Positions 16,622 through 26,126 of a DNA stretch of 64,000 nucleotides are shown one piece after another (the first letter of the stretch is position 1; each line of letters opens with the position of its first letter). The stretch lies in the NCBI RefSeq assembly GCF_030733265.1, contig NZ_JASHJI010000001.1, positions 744,001-808,000 of the forward strand. The letters run 5' to 3'. The notes beneath the pieces were generated by a model, which saw only the letters and a program-made list of their open reading frames with translations, made no database searches and was not told where the DNA came from. The DNA comes from Roseibium sp. MMSF_3412 (GTDB lineage Bacteria; Pseudomonadota; Alphaproteobacteria; Rhizobiales; Stappiaceae). Made by a program: the position numbers and the translations under genes.

Positions 16622-17521
16622 TCAGACGATTTGATCTGCAAGACGCTGAATGTCCTCGCGGCGCGGTGCGCTCGATTGCGCCCCTGTCGCCGTACACGCA
16701 AGGGCGCCAGCGGCGACAGCTTCCTTCAAGGCACGGCCGAAGGGCGTTCCCGCGTCCAGCGCGGCGGCCAGCGCTCCGCAAAAGGCATCACCCGCACCCG
16801 TCGTGTCGACGGCCCTGATCGCCGGTGAGGCCACTTGATACCTGTCCCCGGCGAAACCGGCTCTTACACCTTTTGCACCCAGCGTGACGACAACACGGCG
16901 GGTATCGGTTGCGAAGTGATTGATGAAGGCATCGGGCTCTCCGTCGAGGTGCGCGCGCGCGGCGAGTTCTTCCGCTTCGCCCTCGTTGACGACCAGTGTC
17001 TCAACCGCCTCAAGACCAGGCAGGAAATCGTCCCGGGGAACTGGGGCCGGGTTCCAGAACACCGCGGCGCCGGCCCGGTTCGCGCACGCAATGGCGCGCT
17101 TGGTCTGGCTGAAAGGCACCTCGCCCTGCAAGATCAACGTGTCCTCATTGGAAAGGTGTCCTTCGAGCCAGTTCGCATCGACGCGTGCATTTGCGCCGCT
17201 GGCGACAATGATCTGGTTTTCGCCGTCCGCATCGATCCCGATAAACGCGAGACCCGAGGCGCCGGGCAATGCATGCACTGCCGCGAGATCCACGCCTGCC
17301 GCGCGCATATTGGCCAAAGCCAGCGGACCGAAGGCATCCTGACCGACGGCACCGACCATGCGGACCGGCGCCCCGGCGCGACACGCCGCCAGGGCCTGGT
17401 TCGCGCCCTTGCCTCCCGGAAAAGTCTGATGATCCGGTCCACTCACCGTCTGTCCGGCCCCGGGCAAATGGGGAACGGCGACAACAAGATCCAGATTGAT
17501 GGACCCGAAGACGGTGATCAT
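16622..17521 (-). CDS. rbsK: Ribokinase (PfkB family)
   Basis: The 299-residue PfkB-fold sugar kinase has the N-terminal signature GSINLDLVVAVPHLPGAGQT, the PGGKGANQALAACRAG motif, and the C-terminal ATP and catalytic motif DTTGAGDAFCGALAAAL, with its catalytic Asp. It phosphorylates ribose (or deoxyribose) at the 5 position. It is 15 bases downstream of upp and likely co-transcribed. With the nucleoside cluster to the right, it gives a route for ribose released by nucleoside hydrolysis, although no nucleoside hydrolase is present in the window. Confidence 0.9.
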   Translation of the reverse strand: MITVFGSINLDLVVAVPHLPGAGQTVSGPDHQTFPGGKGANQALAACRAGAPVRMVGAVGQDAFGPLALANMRAAGVDLAAVHALPGASGLAFIGIDADGENQIIVASGANARVDANWLEGHLSNEDTLILQGEVPFSQTKRAIACANRAGAAVFWNPAPVPRDDFLPGLEAVETLVVNEGEAEELAARAHLDGEPDAFINHFATDTRRVVVTLGAKGVRAGFAGDRYQVASPAIRAVDTTGAGDAFCGALAAALDAGTPFGRALKEAVAAGALACTATGAQSSAPRREDIQRLADQIV

Positions 17522-17536
17522 GACCGGTCCGCCCGA

Positions 17537-18166
17537 TTACTTGGTGCCGTACATCCGGTCGCCGGCATCGCCAAGACCCGGAACGATATAGCCTTTTTCA
17601 TTCAGCTTTTCATCGATCGCCGCGGTGTAGATCGGCACATCCGGGTGCATCTCGTTGAACTTGGCGACACCTTCCGGGGCTCCGAGAAGGCACAGGAAGC
17701 GAATGTTGTTGGCACCGCGTTCCTTGAGCTTCTGAACCGCGGCGATAGCCGAGTTGGCGGTCGCCAGCATCGGATCGACAACAATCACCAGACGCTCGTT
17801 CAGGTCTTCCGGTGCCTTGAAATAGTATTCGACCGGCTGCAGCGTGTCCGGGTCCCGATAGAGACCGATATGCGCGACGCGCGCGGAAGGCACCAGTTCC
17901 AGCATCCCTTCCAGCAAGCCATTGCCTGCACGCAGGACAGAAGCGAAGACGAGCTTCTTGCCGGCCAAAGTCGGCGCCTGCATTTCCGCAAGCGGCGTTT
18001 CGATGGTCTGGCGGACCAGCGGCAAGTCGCGGGTCACTTCGTAGCACAGCAGTGTGGAGATTTCGCGCAGCAGACGGCGGAACCCCTGGGTCGACGTTCC
18101 CTTGTTGCGCATGATGGACAGTTTGTGCTGAACCAGCGGATGACTGATGACATTGGCTCCGGACAT
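17537..18166 (-). CDS. upp: Uracil phosphoribosyltransferase
   Basis: The 209-residue protein is the usual length for Upp. It has the PRPP-binding loop [14 protein letters not shown], the N-terminal [18 protein letters not shown] and the C-terminal uracil-binding [16 protein letters not shown]. It makes UMP from uracil and PRPP. The start at 18166 has AGGTCTGCTCT upstream. It is followed by rbsK after 15 bases. The URC4-like gene at 19606 lies in the same direction only 1.4 kb upstream, a combination known from the reductive-independent URC uracil pathway. Confidence 0.97.
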   Translation of the reverse strand: MSGANVISHPLVQHKLSIMRNKGTSTQGFRRLLREISTLLCYEVTRDLPLVRQTIETPLAEMQAPTLAGKKLVFASVLRAGNGLLEGMLELVPSARVAHIGLYRDPDTLQPVEYYFKAPEDLNERLVIVVDPMLATANSAIAAVQKLKERGANNIRFLCLLGAPEGVAKFNEMHPDVPIYTAAIDEKLNEKGYIVPGLGDAGDRMYGTK

Positions 18167-18411
18167 AGAGCAGACCTTTCGTAACGCAATTCAGCCATTC
18201 GTGAACTCAAGAAATTGAAGTCAAATGGCTTTCCGGTTTTTGTTGTTGCTTTGAGCAGCCACTCGCAAAGGCCAGTAGGAGCCGACCCTGGCAGGTATCG
18301 GATCGCAGGCCGAACAGCTACCCCTGTAAGAGTGTTCTTACCTTGGTAACACGGGGAAAGAAAATACCAAAAGCAGCAAAAGGAACCCAGCGCTTAAGCT
18401 GTGAAAAAGCT
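18167..18411 (-). promoter_or_regulatory. upp upstream region with overlapping palindromes
   Basis: This 245-base gap separates upp from the DUF2306 gene. At 18326-18341 is a perfect dyad, GTAAGA-GTGT-TCTTAC. It overlaps a second dyad, TTACC-TT-GGTAA, at 18338-18349, and both sit inside a looser CCCCTGT/ACACGGGG pair. The array could be an operator or alternative RNA hairpins at the end of the DUF2306 transcript. No T-run makes it a standard terminator. Confidence 0.4.
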
Positions 18412-19287
18412 CTACCCTCCAACGCCCAAAACGCTCGTCCGCCCGGCTGCTGTATAGGTTGGCCGCGATCGGCCTCCTGCCCGGATCGTGCGTGCCGCAT
18501 CGCGCGCGCGGGTTGCCGGCGGCAGCGACCCGGCCATTTGCGCGGACGTTTTTGTTCTGCGTTCCCTCACCACGGCTACGATCCACTCGCCAACGCCCCA
18601 GTTGATGAAAAATGTCGCGACGATCGTAACGGCGTACTGCATCTTTATGGCCTCAAAACTCCATTCGGCCGATCCGGCAAGCGCACCGGATGCCAGCAAA
18701 AGGCGGGCTGTCACGACCATCGCGAGACAGGAATAGCTGCGAATGATCCAGGCAATATGCCTCTCCAGATCACCTGATACGATCGCGTGTACGGCGATAA
18801 CCGTTGCCAGACACCAGCCGGCAGCGCCGGCCGTATAGAAAATGCTGGTGAGCAACATGTCATGGTGAAGCGTCCATGCAAGCGGAACCGCCGTTACGGA
18901 TGCGACAATGGACGAAACGGCGTAAGGCCTTCCCAGCATTGCGTGCCAGCGTGATCCGCCTCCGCGCAGTATCAAGAGGAACTGGACAGCGCCACAGACC
19001 ATGGCGACCGTCCCTGCAAGACCGTGTGCAAAAAACGGCAGTTTCGGATGGCTGGCGGCCATCTTGAGGAACATGGACGTTCCGTAGACCAACGGAAAGT
19101 TTTCCCGAATTTCCGCACCCGACTGCCATGCAACGTAGAAGATCATTTTCCAGGCCATGAAGGTTGCGAAAACCAGGCAAAAGAGCAGAAAAAGGACCGC
19201 CGTGATCCGCAAGACGTTTTGCCGACGCTCCACGATTTGCAGCGTGACCGCACAGTCTTTGCCGAAACCCATAATCGCTGGTCGCAT
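18412..19287 (-). CDS. DUF2306 multi-span membrane protein
   Basis: The protein has 291 residues from the ATG at 19287, preceded by GAGGATAATCTC; an in-frame start at 19401 would add 38 residues without a good ribosome site. It has about seven hydrophobic segments, starting ITAVLFLLFCLVFATFMAW. Conserved histidines are in FFAHGLAGTVAMVCGAVQF, SRWHAMLGRPY and LAWTLHHDMLL, then RHIAWIIRSYSCLAMV. This fits the DUF2306 family of predicted integral membrane proteins, some of which are suggested to bind haem. The C-terminus is a basic, disordered tail of about 50 residues. The function is unknown and there is no obvious link to its neighbours. Confidence 0.78.
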   Translation of the reverse strand: MRPAIMGFGKDCAVTLQIVERRQNVLRITAVLFLLFCLVFATFMAWKMIFYVAWQSGAEIRENFPLVYGTSMFLKMAASHPKLPFFAHGLAGTVAMVCGAVQFLLILRGGGSRWHAMLGRPYAVSSIVASVTAVPLAWTLHHDMLLTSIFYTAGAAGWCLATVIAVHAIVSGDLERHIAWIIRSYSCLAMVVTARLLLASGALAGSAEWSFEAIKMQYAVTIVATFFINWGVGEWIVAVVRERRTKTSAQMAGSLPPATRARDAARTIRAGGRSRPTYTAAGRTSVLGVGG

Positions 19288-19605
19288 GAGATTATCCTCG
19301 TCGGTGTTCGGCGCGGCAAACAATTTGCCGTCCCCAAGGACAATCTGTGCGGTAAGGGGCCCGTTTCCCTGTGACGCAAGGCACTCCACAGTTCGCGGCA
19401 CTCGAATGGAGCGCCGGTCAATGAAGGTACCAGCCGGAAACCGGAAACGTAGTGAGAGCCCATTTCAGCAGAACAAAAGCAGCGCAGGCGGCTCAGGGCC
19501 GGCCGCAACCAGGCTTAACAGAGTGTCTCGAGCGAAACGCGGCTCAGTATTGACTTGAACAGCGGGCGCACTCTCCCGGCTCGACAGGAAAGTGGTATCC
19601 GGAAG

Positions 19606-20847
19606 CTACGCCCCGAACGGCAACCAGAAGACACCGCCGGGATTGAGAAAGCGCCCGAGTTTTTCCAATTCGCCGTCCGGCTGCTGCAGGATACGCTCGC
19701 CGGCGCGGCTCGTTCCGCCCTCCAGAATGCAGGTCAGGGGCAGCTGTCCTGCCGGCACCTCAAGCTCCGCTCTCAGGAGATCGGCAAGCCTGTCGGTCAG
19801 CGCTGCGGTCGCACACCGGATTTCGACCATCCGGTCGCGAACACTCTCCTCGGTCGGGGTTTGCGGCCCCTCCTTGATCGTCAACACACCCGACCGGACA
19901 AAGAGCGCGGCATGCGTGTCGTCCGCCGGGGCAGTCAGAAGCTCAAGATCGGCGACTTCCAGACCAGCCCACGCATAGGGTTCTATGAGCGAATAGACCA
20001 TTTCCTGCGCGGCCATGTGGAAGGGATAAACCGCGCTGTTTTCCGCTCCGCCGAGTGCCGAGTGAGCAAAACTGTCACCAAGTGCGATGTCGCCGCTTTC
20101 CGCTCCGCCCGGCCAGACCGGTGCCAGTGCCTCAAGAAGCCGGTCCAAAAGGTCTTGCGCACTGACGGCACCCTCCGCCTCCCGCGCGGCCTGAACCATG
20201 AGAAGGCCCGGACGCGTGAAGTACCCTTCCGAAAAGAGATCGGATCGCAATGCCAGCGCCTCGCCCAGGCGTTTGAGATGTTTCTGCATGGCCTCAAGCA
20301 GATCCGTGTCGTCCTGAAAATCCCATTGCAGGCCCGACGCAAGCTCGTCCTTGTCCATGCGAATGAGCGTTTCCGCATCGACGCGGTACGGGTCCGTCAT
20401 CTCGCTGGAAAACGACCCAGCGGCAAACATGTGAAACGCCGCGAGCGCCGACGCGTGTTTGCCGGACACGCGTGTTGCCGTCATGGGGTCTTCGAACGAC
20501 CATCCGCGCGGATGCATGGTTTTCATGTAAGCGGCCAGGATCGCCAGGTCTGCGGCCGCCGTCAGCATATGCTCCGCGCCCTCGAACGACCGTGCACCTG
20601 CCAGGGCCGCCCAGCGGTCAACGCCGCCGGCTTCAAAATCGCGCCAGACACCGTAGGGCGGGATGTGGAAGTCTGGATAGGTTGCCTTGGTGGTTTCGAG
20701 CAGCGTCAGCAGGGCATCGCCAAGCCGTGACAGATCCACCTGAACGTGCTTGAGCTTCCCGTCAGCGGCCAGGTCAAGCAGATCATGCGAGCGGCGGCGA
20801 ATTTCGCGCGGATCAAATAATGCCAGTACCGAACTCTCGTTCGCCAT
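19606..20847 (-). CDS. DUF1688 protein, URC4/urg3-like (uracil catabolism)
   Basis: The 413-residue protein has, from memory, the family's conserved N-terminal block VDLSRLGDALLTLLETTKAT, then YPDFHIPPYGVWRDFEAGGV and DRWAALAG. It also has the C-terminal block LEGGTSRAGERILQ, ending near PGGVFWLPFG. DUF1688 includes yeast Urc4, part of a uracil degradation pathway that starts from UMP made by uracil phosphoribosyltransferase. Its biochemical step is not established to my knowledge. It is the last gene of the nucleoside cluster, 15 bases after add, with GGAGGCGAACGGAC before the start. upp lies nearby in the same direction. The URC1 partner (GTP cyclohydrolase II-like) is not in the window. 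Confidence 0.82.
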   Translation of the reverse strand: MANESSVLALFDPREIRRRSHDLLDLAADGKLKHVQVDLSRLGDALLTLLETTKATYPDFHIPPYGVWRDFEAGGVDRWAALAGARSFEGAEHMLTAAADLAILAAYMKTMHPRGWSFEDPMTATRVSGKHASALAAFHMFAAGSFSSEMTDPYRVDAETLIRMDKDELASGLQWDFQDDTDLLEAMQKHLKRLGEALALRSDLFSEGYFTRPGLLMVQAAREAEGAVSAQDLLDRLLEALAPVWPGGAESGDIALGDSFAHSALGGAENSAVYPFHMAAQEMVYSLIEPYAWAGLEVADLELLTAPADDTHAALFVRSGVLTIKEGPQTPTEESVRDRMVEIRCATAALTDRLADLLRAELEVPAGQLPLTCILEGGTSRAGERILQQPDGELEKLGRFLNPGGVFWLPFGA

Positions 20848-20862
20848 GTCCGTTCGCCTCCG

Positions 20863-21858
20863 TCAGTTTTCGCCGTCATCCCGGGCGGCGCTGTCCAGTC
20901 TCACCAGCAGCCGGTTCCGCGTGGCGGCATCGCAAAAGGCCGCGTCGATCGCTGTCCGCGTAACTGCGATCTGATCCTCGAACGACCAGCCGAAGGTTTT
21001 GGCGACGGAGGCATATTCCTTGCCGAGCGTCGTCCCGAAGAACGGCGGATCATCGGAATTGAGGGTAATCTTCACCCCTTCCCGACGCAGGATGTTGACC
21101 GGATGAAAGCGCAGGTGGGAATAGACGTCGAGCGCGACATTTGACCCGGGGCAGACCTCCAGAACGACGTCCTCGTCGGCAAGCCTCCTGACCAGTTCCT
21201 TGTCCTCGATCGCCCTGACACCGTGGCCGATGCGCTTGACCCGCAGAAACTCGAGCGCCGCGATAACACTGTCTGGTCCGCCGAATTCACCGGCATGCGC
21301 GGTTGTTCCAAGACCCGCCTCGGCGGCCATGCGGAATGCCCTGGAAAAATTGGCGGGATGACCGGAACGTTCATCACCCGCCAGGCCGAAACCGGTCACC
21401 AGCGGGTGGGGGTTCGCGATCACTTCCTTGGCGACACGTTCCACCGAGGCCGTGCCGAAATGGCGCACGCCGGTCGCGATCATGCGGCCTTCGATCGCGG
21501 TTTCCGTCTTTGCCCTCTCGATCCCGCTCGCAAGTCCTTCGACATAGGACCTGTAGGACAGCCCGGCAGCCTGTGCGTGATCCGGCGAGATCGTGATTTC
21601 GCCATAGATCGCACCTTCTGCCGCAAGCATGCGAAAATAGGTTTCGGCAAGGAGCGCGTAGTCCGACGGGGTCTTGAATACGGAACTGGAGACGTCATAA
21701 GCCTTCAGAAAGCTGGTGAAGTCCGACCAGATGTACCTTCCCTTGCCATCGATGACGTCGCTCACGTCGACATCATGCTGTCTGGCCAGCCTGCGCACCA
21801 GGCTCGGCGGGGCTGCACCTTCGATGTGACAATGCAATTCAGCCTTGGGAACGTTCAC
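20863..21858 (-). CDS. add: Adenosine deaminase family protein
   Basis: The 331-residue TIM-barrel metal-dependent deaminase starts with GTG (NVPKAELHCHIEGA). It has the zinc-binding HxH (LHCHIEG), HAGEFGG, the catalytic His/Asp region RIGHGVRA, and NSDDPPFFGTTLGKEY. This is the adenosine deaminase family; the SDDPPFF variant is also seen in adenine and other aminopurine deaminases, so the exact substrate is less certain than the fold. It lies between deoB (42 bases upstream) and the DUF1688 gene, and so would feed inosine to the purine nucleoside phosphorylase at 25314. Confidence 0.87.
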   Translation of the reverse strand: MNVPKAELHCHIEGAAPPSLVRRLARQHDVDVSDVIDGKGRYIWSDFTSFLKAYDVSSSVFKTPSDYALLAETYFRMLAAEGAIYGEITISPDHAQAAGLSYRSYVEGLASGIERAKTETAIEGRMIATGVRHFGTASVERVAKEVIANPHPLVTGFGLAGDERSGHPANFSRAFRMAAEAGLGTTAHAGEFGGPDSVIAALEFLRVKRIGHGVRAIEDKELVRRLADEDVVLEVCPGSNVALDVYSHLRFHPVNILRREGVKITLNSDDPPFFGTTLGKEYASVAKTFGWSFEDQIAVTRTAIDAAFCDAATRNRLLVRLDSAARDDGEN

Positions 21859-21900
21859 GATTCACTCATCTCCGGAAGATCGGGAATGGCCTTGTCAGGC

Positions 21901-23121
21901 TCAAAGAAAACTTGACCCATGAGGACCTATCGCAATTCCGAGATGATCGGCAATACTCTCGCCGATATCCGCGTAGGTCTTTCTGCCGCCAATGCTCCGG
22001 CCCATGACGCCGGGGCCGGTTGCGATCACCGGAACATGTTCCCGTGTGTGATCGGTGCCAGCCCAGGTCGGATCGCAGCCGTGGTCGGCGGTCAACACCA
22101 GCAGATCGCCGTCTTTCAGCGTGGATATCATTTCCGGGAGCCGCCGGTCGAAATGTTCAAGCGCGGCAGCATAACCGGGCACGTCCCGGCGATGGCCGTA
22201 GAGAGAGTCGAAATCGATGAAATTGGAGAAAATGAGATCGCCGTCTTCCGCCATCTCCATCGCCTCAAGCGTCCGGTCGAAAAGCTGATCGTTGCCGGCC
22301 CCTTTCAGCACTTTCGCGACACCCTGATGCGCAAAAATGTCGGAGATCTTGCCCACGCCTATGACGGTGCGTCCCGCTTCGGTCAGGCGGTCGAGCAGTG
22401 TCGGTTCGGGTGGCAGCACGGAATAATCGCGCCTGTTGGGGGTGCGTTCGTAGGTCTGCGCGCTGTCGCCCAGGAAAGGACGCGCAATGACACGGCCAAT
22501 GTTGTAGGGGTCGGCGAACTCCCGGGTCGTTTCACACAGCTTCAGAAGCCGGTCCAGACCGAAATGCTCCTCATGCGCGGCAATCTGAATGACCGAATCC
22601 GCCGACGTATAGAAGATCGGCTTGCCTGTCCTGACATGTTCATCGCCCAGCTCGGCGATGATCTGTGTCCCGGAGGCGTGCTTGTTGCCCAAAACGCCGT
22701 CGAGTTCCGCCGCCTCGCAGATCGGGTCGATCAGTTCGGGCGGGAAGGTCGGCACGGTATCCGGAAAGTACCCCCAGTCGAAGCGCACGGGAACACCGGC
22801 GATCTCCCAATGACCGGACGGCGTGTCCTTGCCGTTCGAAATTTCGGCGGCAAATCCCCAGAGCGCTTCGGGCGCACCGGCAAAATCAAGGCCCGGCACG
22901 TCCTTGCCGGTCGACAGGCGTCCGGCGGCCCCAAGGCCCAGGCGGTCCATGTTCGGCACGCACAAGGGTCCGCTGCGCAGGCCTTCCCTGTCGCCCTCGC
23001 CGCGCGCGCAAGATTCGGCAATGTGGCCCAGCGTGTCGGATCCGGCATCACCGAACGCCGCAGCATCCGCCGCACCGCCGATGCCGAAACTATCCAGCAC
23101 ACACAGGATTGCTCGAGGCAT
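21901..23121 (-). CDS. deoB: Phosphopentomutase
   Basis: The 406-residue alkaline-phosphatase-superfamily mutase has metal-binding motifs at both ends: [20 protein letters not shown], with SDTLGHIAE after it, near the N-terminus, and [20 protein letters not shown] near the C-terminus. The SGHWEIAG segment contains the phosphorylated threonine region's neighbourhood. It converts (deoxy)ribose-1-phosphate to the 5-phosphate, linking DeoA/PNP to DeoC. It has a strong ribosome site, GAGGAGAAACCC. It lies 75 bases after deoA and 42 before add. The length is normal for the family. Confidence 0.96.
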   Translation of the reverse strand: MPRAILCVLDSFGIGGAADAAAFGDAGSDTLGHIAESCARGEGDREGLRSGPLCVPNMDRLGLGAAGRLSTGKDVPGLDFAGAPEALWGFAAEISNGKDTPSGHWEIAGVPVRFDWGYFPDTVPTFPPELIDPICEAAELDGVLGNKHASGTQIIAELGDEHVRTGKPIFYTSADSVIQIAAHEEHFGLDRLLKLCETTREFADPYNIGRVIARPFLGDSAQTYERTPNRRDYSVLPPEPTLLDRLTEAGRTVIGVGKISDIFAHQGVAKVLKGAGNDQLFDRTLEAMEMAEDGDLIFSNFIDFDSLYGHRRDVPGYAAALEHFDRRLPEMISTLKDGDLLVLTADHGCDPTWAGTDHTREHVPVIATGPGVMGRSIGGRKTYADIGESIADHLGIAIGPHGSSFL

Positions 23122-23196
23122 GGGTTTCTCCTCAGTTAACTCTTGCCGGTCACCGGAACCGGGGGGTCGCCGGCAAAAAGTCCGGCGGGCAGCTGA

Positions 23197-24513
23197 TCAG
23201 GGCGCAATCCGATCAACCACACTCGGATGATCTTCAACGTCCCTTGCCGATCCGACGGAATAGGCGTTGCGCACTTCGATTGCAGCCGCTTCGGCCTCTT
23301 CTTCCGTTCGCGCGTGCACGATCGCCAACGGCGCATCCGCATCCACCGTGTTTCCGATCCCCGCAAGGTCGGTCAAGCCGACGGACGGATCGATCACATC
23401 AGCGGCGGCACGGCGTCCGCCGCCGAGGGCGACAACCGCAACGCCGACGGCGCGCGCGTCGACCGCCGTGACAACTCCTTCAACATCACCATAAACAGGT
23501 GCCTGGACCGGCGCTTTTGCGAGATAGAGTTCGCTCTTTTCCATGAAGTCCACGGGACCGCCAAGGGCGTGCACCATCTGCGCGAATTTCTCGGCAGCCT
23601 TGCCGCTGTCGAACGCTTCGCGCATCATATCCGCGCCGGCCTCCGCCGTCGGGGCGATGCCGCCCGTGGCCAACAATTCGCCGCCCTGGGCAACCGTGAC
23701 ATCCCACAGGCGGTTGTCGACAGACGTTCCTTTAAGAAAGTCGACGGCATTCTGCATCTCGACCGCATTGCCTGCTGCCGATGCGAGCGGTTCGTTCATA
23801 TCCGTCAGCAGCGCGGTCGTCTTGAGACCCGCCCCGTTGGCAACGAGAACAAGGCTCTCGGCAAGCGCACGCGCCTCGTCAAGCGACGCCATGAAAGCGC
23901 CGGTTCCCCATTTCACATCAAGCACAAGGCCCTGCAGCCCCGCAGCCAGTTTCTTGGACAGGATGGACGCGGTGATCAGATCGATGCTTTCCACCGTCGC
24001 CGTCACATCGCGAATGGCATAGAACCGCTTGTCAGCAGGCGCCAGATTGCCCGTCTGGCCGATCACCGCGCAGCCGATATCGCGGACCACTTTCTTGAAC
24101 ATCAGATTGTCCGGTTGGGTCTGGTAGCCAGGGATGGTGTCGAACTTGTCGAGCGTTCCGCCGGTGTGCCCGAGACCGCGTCCCGAAATCATCGGCACGG
24201 CAGCGCCACAGGCAGCAAGAGCAGGCGCAAGCATCAGTGAAACGTTGTCGCCGACACCACCGGTCGAATGCTTGTCCAGGACCGGTGCGTCGATCTCCTG
24301 CCAGTTCATCACGTCGCCGCTGTCGCGCATGGCGAGCGTGAGCGCGACGCGCTCATCAATACTGAGCCCCTTGAAGAAGACAGCCATGGCGAGTGCGGAC
24401 ACCTGTCCTTCCGTCACCGATCCATCTGCGAGACCCCTGACGAAAAACGCGATTTCCTCCGCGTCGAGCGCACCCCCGTCGCGTTTCTTGCGAATGAGTT
24501 CCTGCGGCAACAT
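23197..24513 (-). CDS. deoA: Thymidine phosphorylase
   Basis: The 438-residue protein matches E. coli DeoA in length. It shows the glycosyltransferase-family-3 fold motifs DKHSTGGVGDNVSLMLAP, SGRGLGHTGGTLDKFDTIPG and DVKWGTGAFMASLDEARALA. It cleaves thymidine (and deoxyuridine) with phosphate to give deoxyribose-1-phosphate and base. It is followed by deoB and preceded by deoC (24 bases), within the minus-strand nucleoside operon. AGGATAGAACAAC precedes the ATG. Confidence 0.96.
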   Translation of the reverse strand: MLPQELIRKKRDGGALDAEEIAFFVRGLADGSVTEGQVSALAMAVFFKGLSIDERVALTLAMRDSGDVMNWQEIDAPVLDKHSTGGVGDNVSLMLAPALAACGAAVPMISGRGLGHTGGTLDKFDTIPGYQTQPDNLMFKKVVRDIGCAVIGQTGNLAPADKRFYAIRDVTATVESIDLITASILSKKLAAGLQGLVLDVKWGTGAFMASLDEARALAESLVLVANGAGLKTTALLTDMNEPLASAAGNAVEMQNAVDFLKGTSVDNRLWDVTVAQGGELLATGGIAPTAEAGADMMREAFDSGKAAEKFAQMVHALGGPVDFMEKSELYLAKAPVQAPVYGDVEGVVTAVDARAVGVAVVALGGGRRAAADVIDPSVGLTDLAGIGNTVDADAPLAIVHARTEEEAEAAAIEVRNAYSVGSARDVEDHPSVVDRIAP

Positions 24514-24537
24514 GTTGTTCTATCCTTTTTGGTGCCG

Positions 24538-25314
24538 TTAGTAGCCCTGGCCGATCGCCGGTTCGGTGCCTTCGATCGTTGCGATCAGGGCGTCCAGAAG
24601 GCCGCTCGCTCCGAAACGGAAGGTGGACGCGGAGGCCCAGTTGTGCCCCAGGATCCGGTCGGCAAGCGCGAGATAGGCCTCAGCGTCCTCGCTCGTCCTG
24701 ATGCCACCGGCGGGCTTGAAACCGATCACGCGTTCCGCATTGTCGCGGCGGGCTTCCTCGATCGCGGTGAGCATGACTTCGGCCGCCTCCAGTGTCGCGT
24801 TGACCGTGACCTTGCCCGTGGATGTCTTGATGAAGTCCGCCCCGGCGCCAATGGCAATATTCGATGCCGCGTGGATCAGGAGCGGGTCCCTGATTTCGCC
24901 CGTTTCCAGAATGACCTTCAGGATGGCCGGCTCGGGAACGGCTTCCCGGACCCTGATGATCTGCTCTTCGACGAACCCCTTCCGGCCCGCAACAAAGGCC
25001 TCGTAGGCCATCACGTGATCGATCTCGTCGGCACCGTCATCGATGGCCTTGATGGTTTCGCTGACAACGGCACCCGTTTCCACGCCGCCCTGCGGAAAGT
25101 TCACCACCGTTGCGACCTTCACGCCCGTCCCGGTCAGTTCCTTCACCGCCTGCGCGACGAAACGCGGCCAGACGCAAACGGCGGCAACCGAGCCGTGATC
25201 GGTCACCGTGCGTTCCGCCAGTTTGGAGATGTCCTCCGGTGTGCAATCGTCGTTCAGGTTGGTCAGGTCGACCAGACCCAGGGCCCGCTTGGCGTTTTCA
25301 ATCCTGTCGCTCAT
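24538..25314 (-). CDS. deoC: Deoxyribose-phosphate aldolase
   Basis: The 258-residue class I aldolase has the Schiff-base lysine in GADFIKTSTGK, a second active-site lysine in GFKPAGGIRTSEDA, and the catalytic aspartate region NLNDDCTPEDISKLAE. It splits deoxyribose-5-phosphate into acetaldehyde and glyceraldehyde-3-phosphate. The start overlaps the stop of the upstream phosphorylase gene as TGATG, indicating translational coupling. It is the longer DeoC type, as in E. coli, rather than the short archaeal type. Confidence 0.95.
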   Translation of the reverse strand: MSDRIENAKRALGLVDLTNLNDDCTPEDISKLAERTVTDHGSVAAVCVWPRFVAQAVKELTGTGVKVATVVNFPQGGVETGAVVSETIKAIDDGADEIDHVMAYEAFVAGRKGFVEEQIIRVREAVPEPAILKVILETGEIRDPLLIHAASNIAIGAGADFIKTSTGKVTVNATLEAAEVMLTAIEEARRDNAERVIGFKPAGGIRTSEDAEAYLALADRILGHNWASASTFRFGASGLLDALIATIEGTEPAIGQGY

Positions 25315-26120
25315 CAGCCGACCTCCTTCACGAATGCGCGCACCAGCTGTTTCATGCGTTCCATGCCTGTCAGTGCGACACTCTTGGTTTCGTCATGGGA
25401 CAATTCGTGGGTCTGCATGCCCGCGCCGTAGTTGGTGATGATCGACATGGCGACCACGCGCAGACCCAGGAACCTTGCAACAATCACCTCTGGTACCGTT
25501 GACATGCCGACAGCATCAGCGCCCAGCGTCCGGGCGGCACGGATCTCCGCCGGTGTTTCGAACGATGGCCCGGAGAACCACATGTAAACGCCGTCTGCAA
25601 TCGGCTCGCCGGTCTCGGCGGCGACTTTCTTCATGGCGGCCTGCAGGTCCCTGTCGTAGGCGGCGCTCAGGTCAAGAAACCGCTTCTCGTCCTCTTCACC
25701 GATCAGCGGGTTCTTGCCGGACCAGTTGATGTGGTCGGAAATCAGCATGGGCGAACCGGGCGCGACCTCTTCTCTCAGCGAGCCCGCGGCATTGGTTGCC
25801 AGCAAAATGTCGCAGCCAAGCTCCTTGAGGGTCTCCACCGGTGTGCGCATGACCGTCGGATCGCCGCTTTCGTAGTAATGCGCCCGGCCAGACAGGATCA
25901 CGACCGGCACGCCCGCGAGCGTTCCGGCGACAAGCTCGCTGGAATGCGAGGTCACGGTGGACACCGGGAACTCCGTCAAGTGCCCATATGGTATCCGCAC
26001 CGCATCCTCGACCTCTTCCGCGAGGGCTCCAAGGCCCGAGCCGAGGATCATGCCAATCTTGTAGGAACCCTTGCGGGCCGCACGGACGATGTCTGCGCAT
26101 TCACGGCCGTAACCACTCAT
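25314..26120 (-). CDS. punA: Purine nucleoside phosphorylase (trimeric, class II)
   Basis: The 268-residue protein has the class II PNP signatures ILGSGLGALAEEVE, GRAHYYESGDPTVMRTPVE, LLATNAAGSLREEV and MWFSGPSFETPAEIRAARTL, and the base-specific DAVGMSTVPEVIVAR. The Glu in PSFETPAE and the Asn in IITNYGAGM are in the expected places for 6-oxopurine recognition. It converts inosine, guanosine and deoxy forms to base and pentose-1-phosphate. It starts six bases after cdd ends and its stop overlaps the deoC start. Confidence 0.93.
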   Translation of the reverse strand: MSGYGRECADIVRAARKGSYKIGMILGSGLGALAEEVEDAVRIPYGHLTEFPVSTVTSHSSELVAGTLAGVPVVILSGRAHYYESGDPTVMRTPVETLKELGCDILLATNAAGSLREEVAPGSPMLISDHINWSGKNPLIGEEDEKRFLDLSAAYDRDLQAAMKKVAAETGEPIADGVYMWFSGPSFETPAEIRAARTLGADAVGMSTVPEVIVARFLGLRVVAMSIITNYGAGMQTHELSHDETKSVALTGMERMKQLVRAFVKEVG

Positions 26121-26126
26121 GGTGGG

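Noticed and set aside
16835..18184. 449-residue plus-strand open frame
   Set aside because: It is antisense to rbsK and upp, with no motif and composition typical of antisense translation.
23122..23196. GC-rich hairpin between deoA and deoB
   Set aside because: TTGCCGG...CCGGCAA can pair, but the stem is short and interrupted with no T-run in the direction of transcription, and the genes are clearly one operon.
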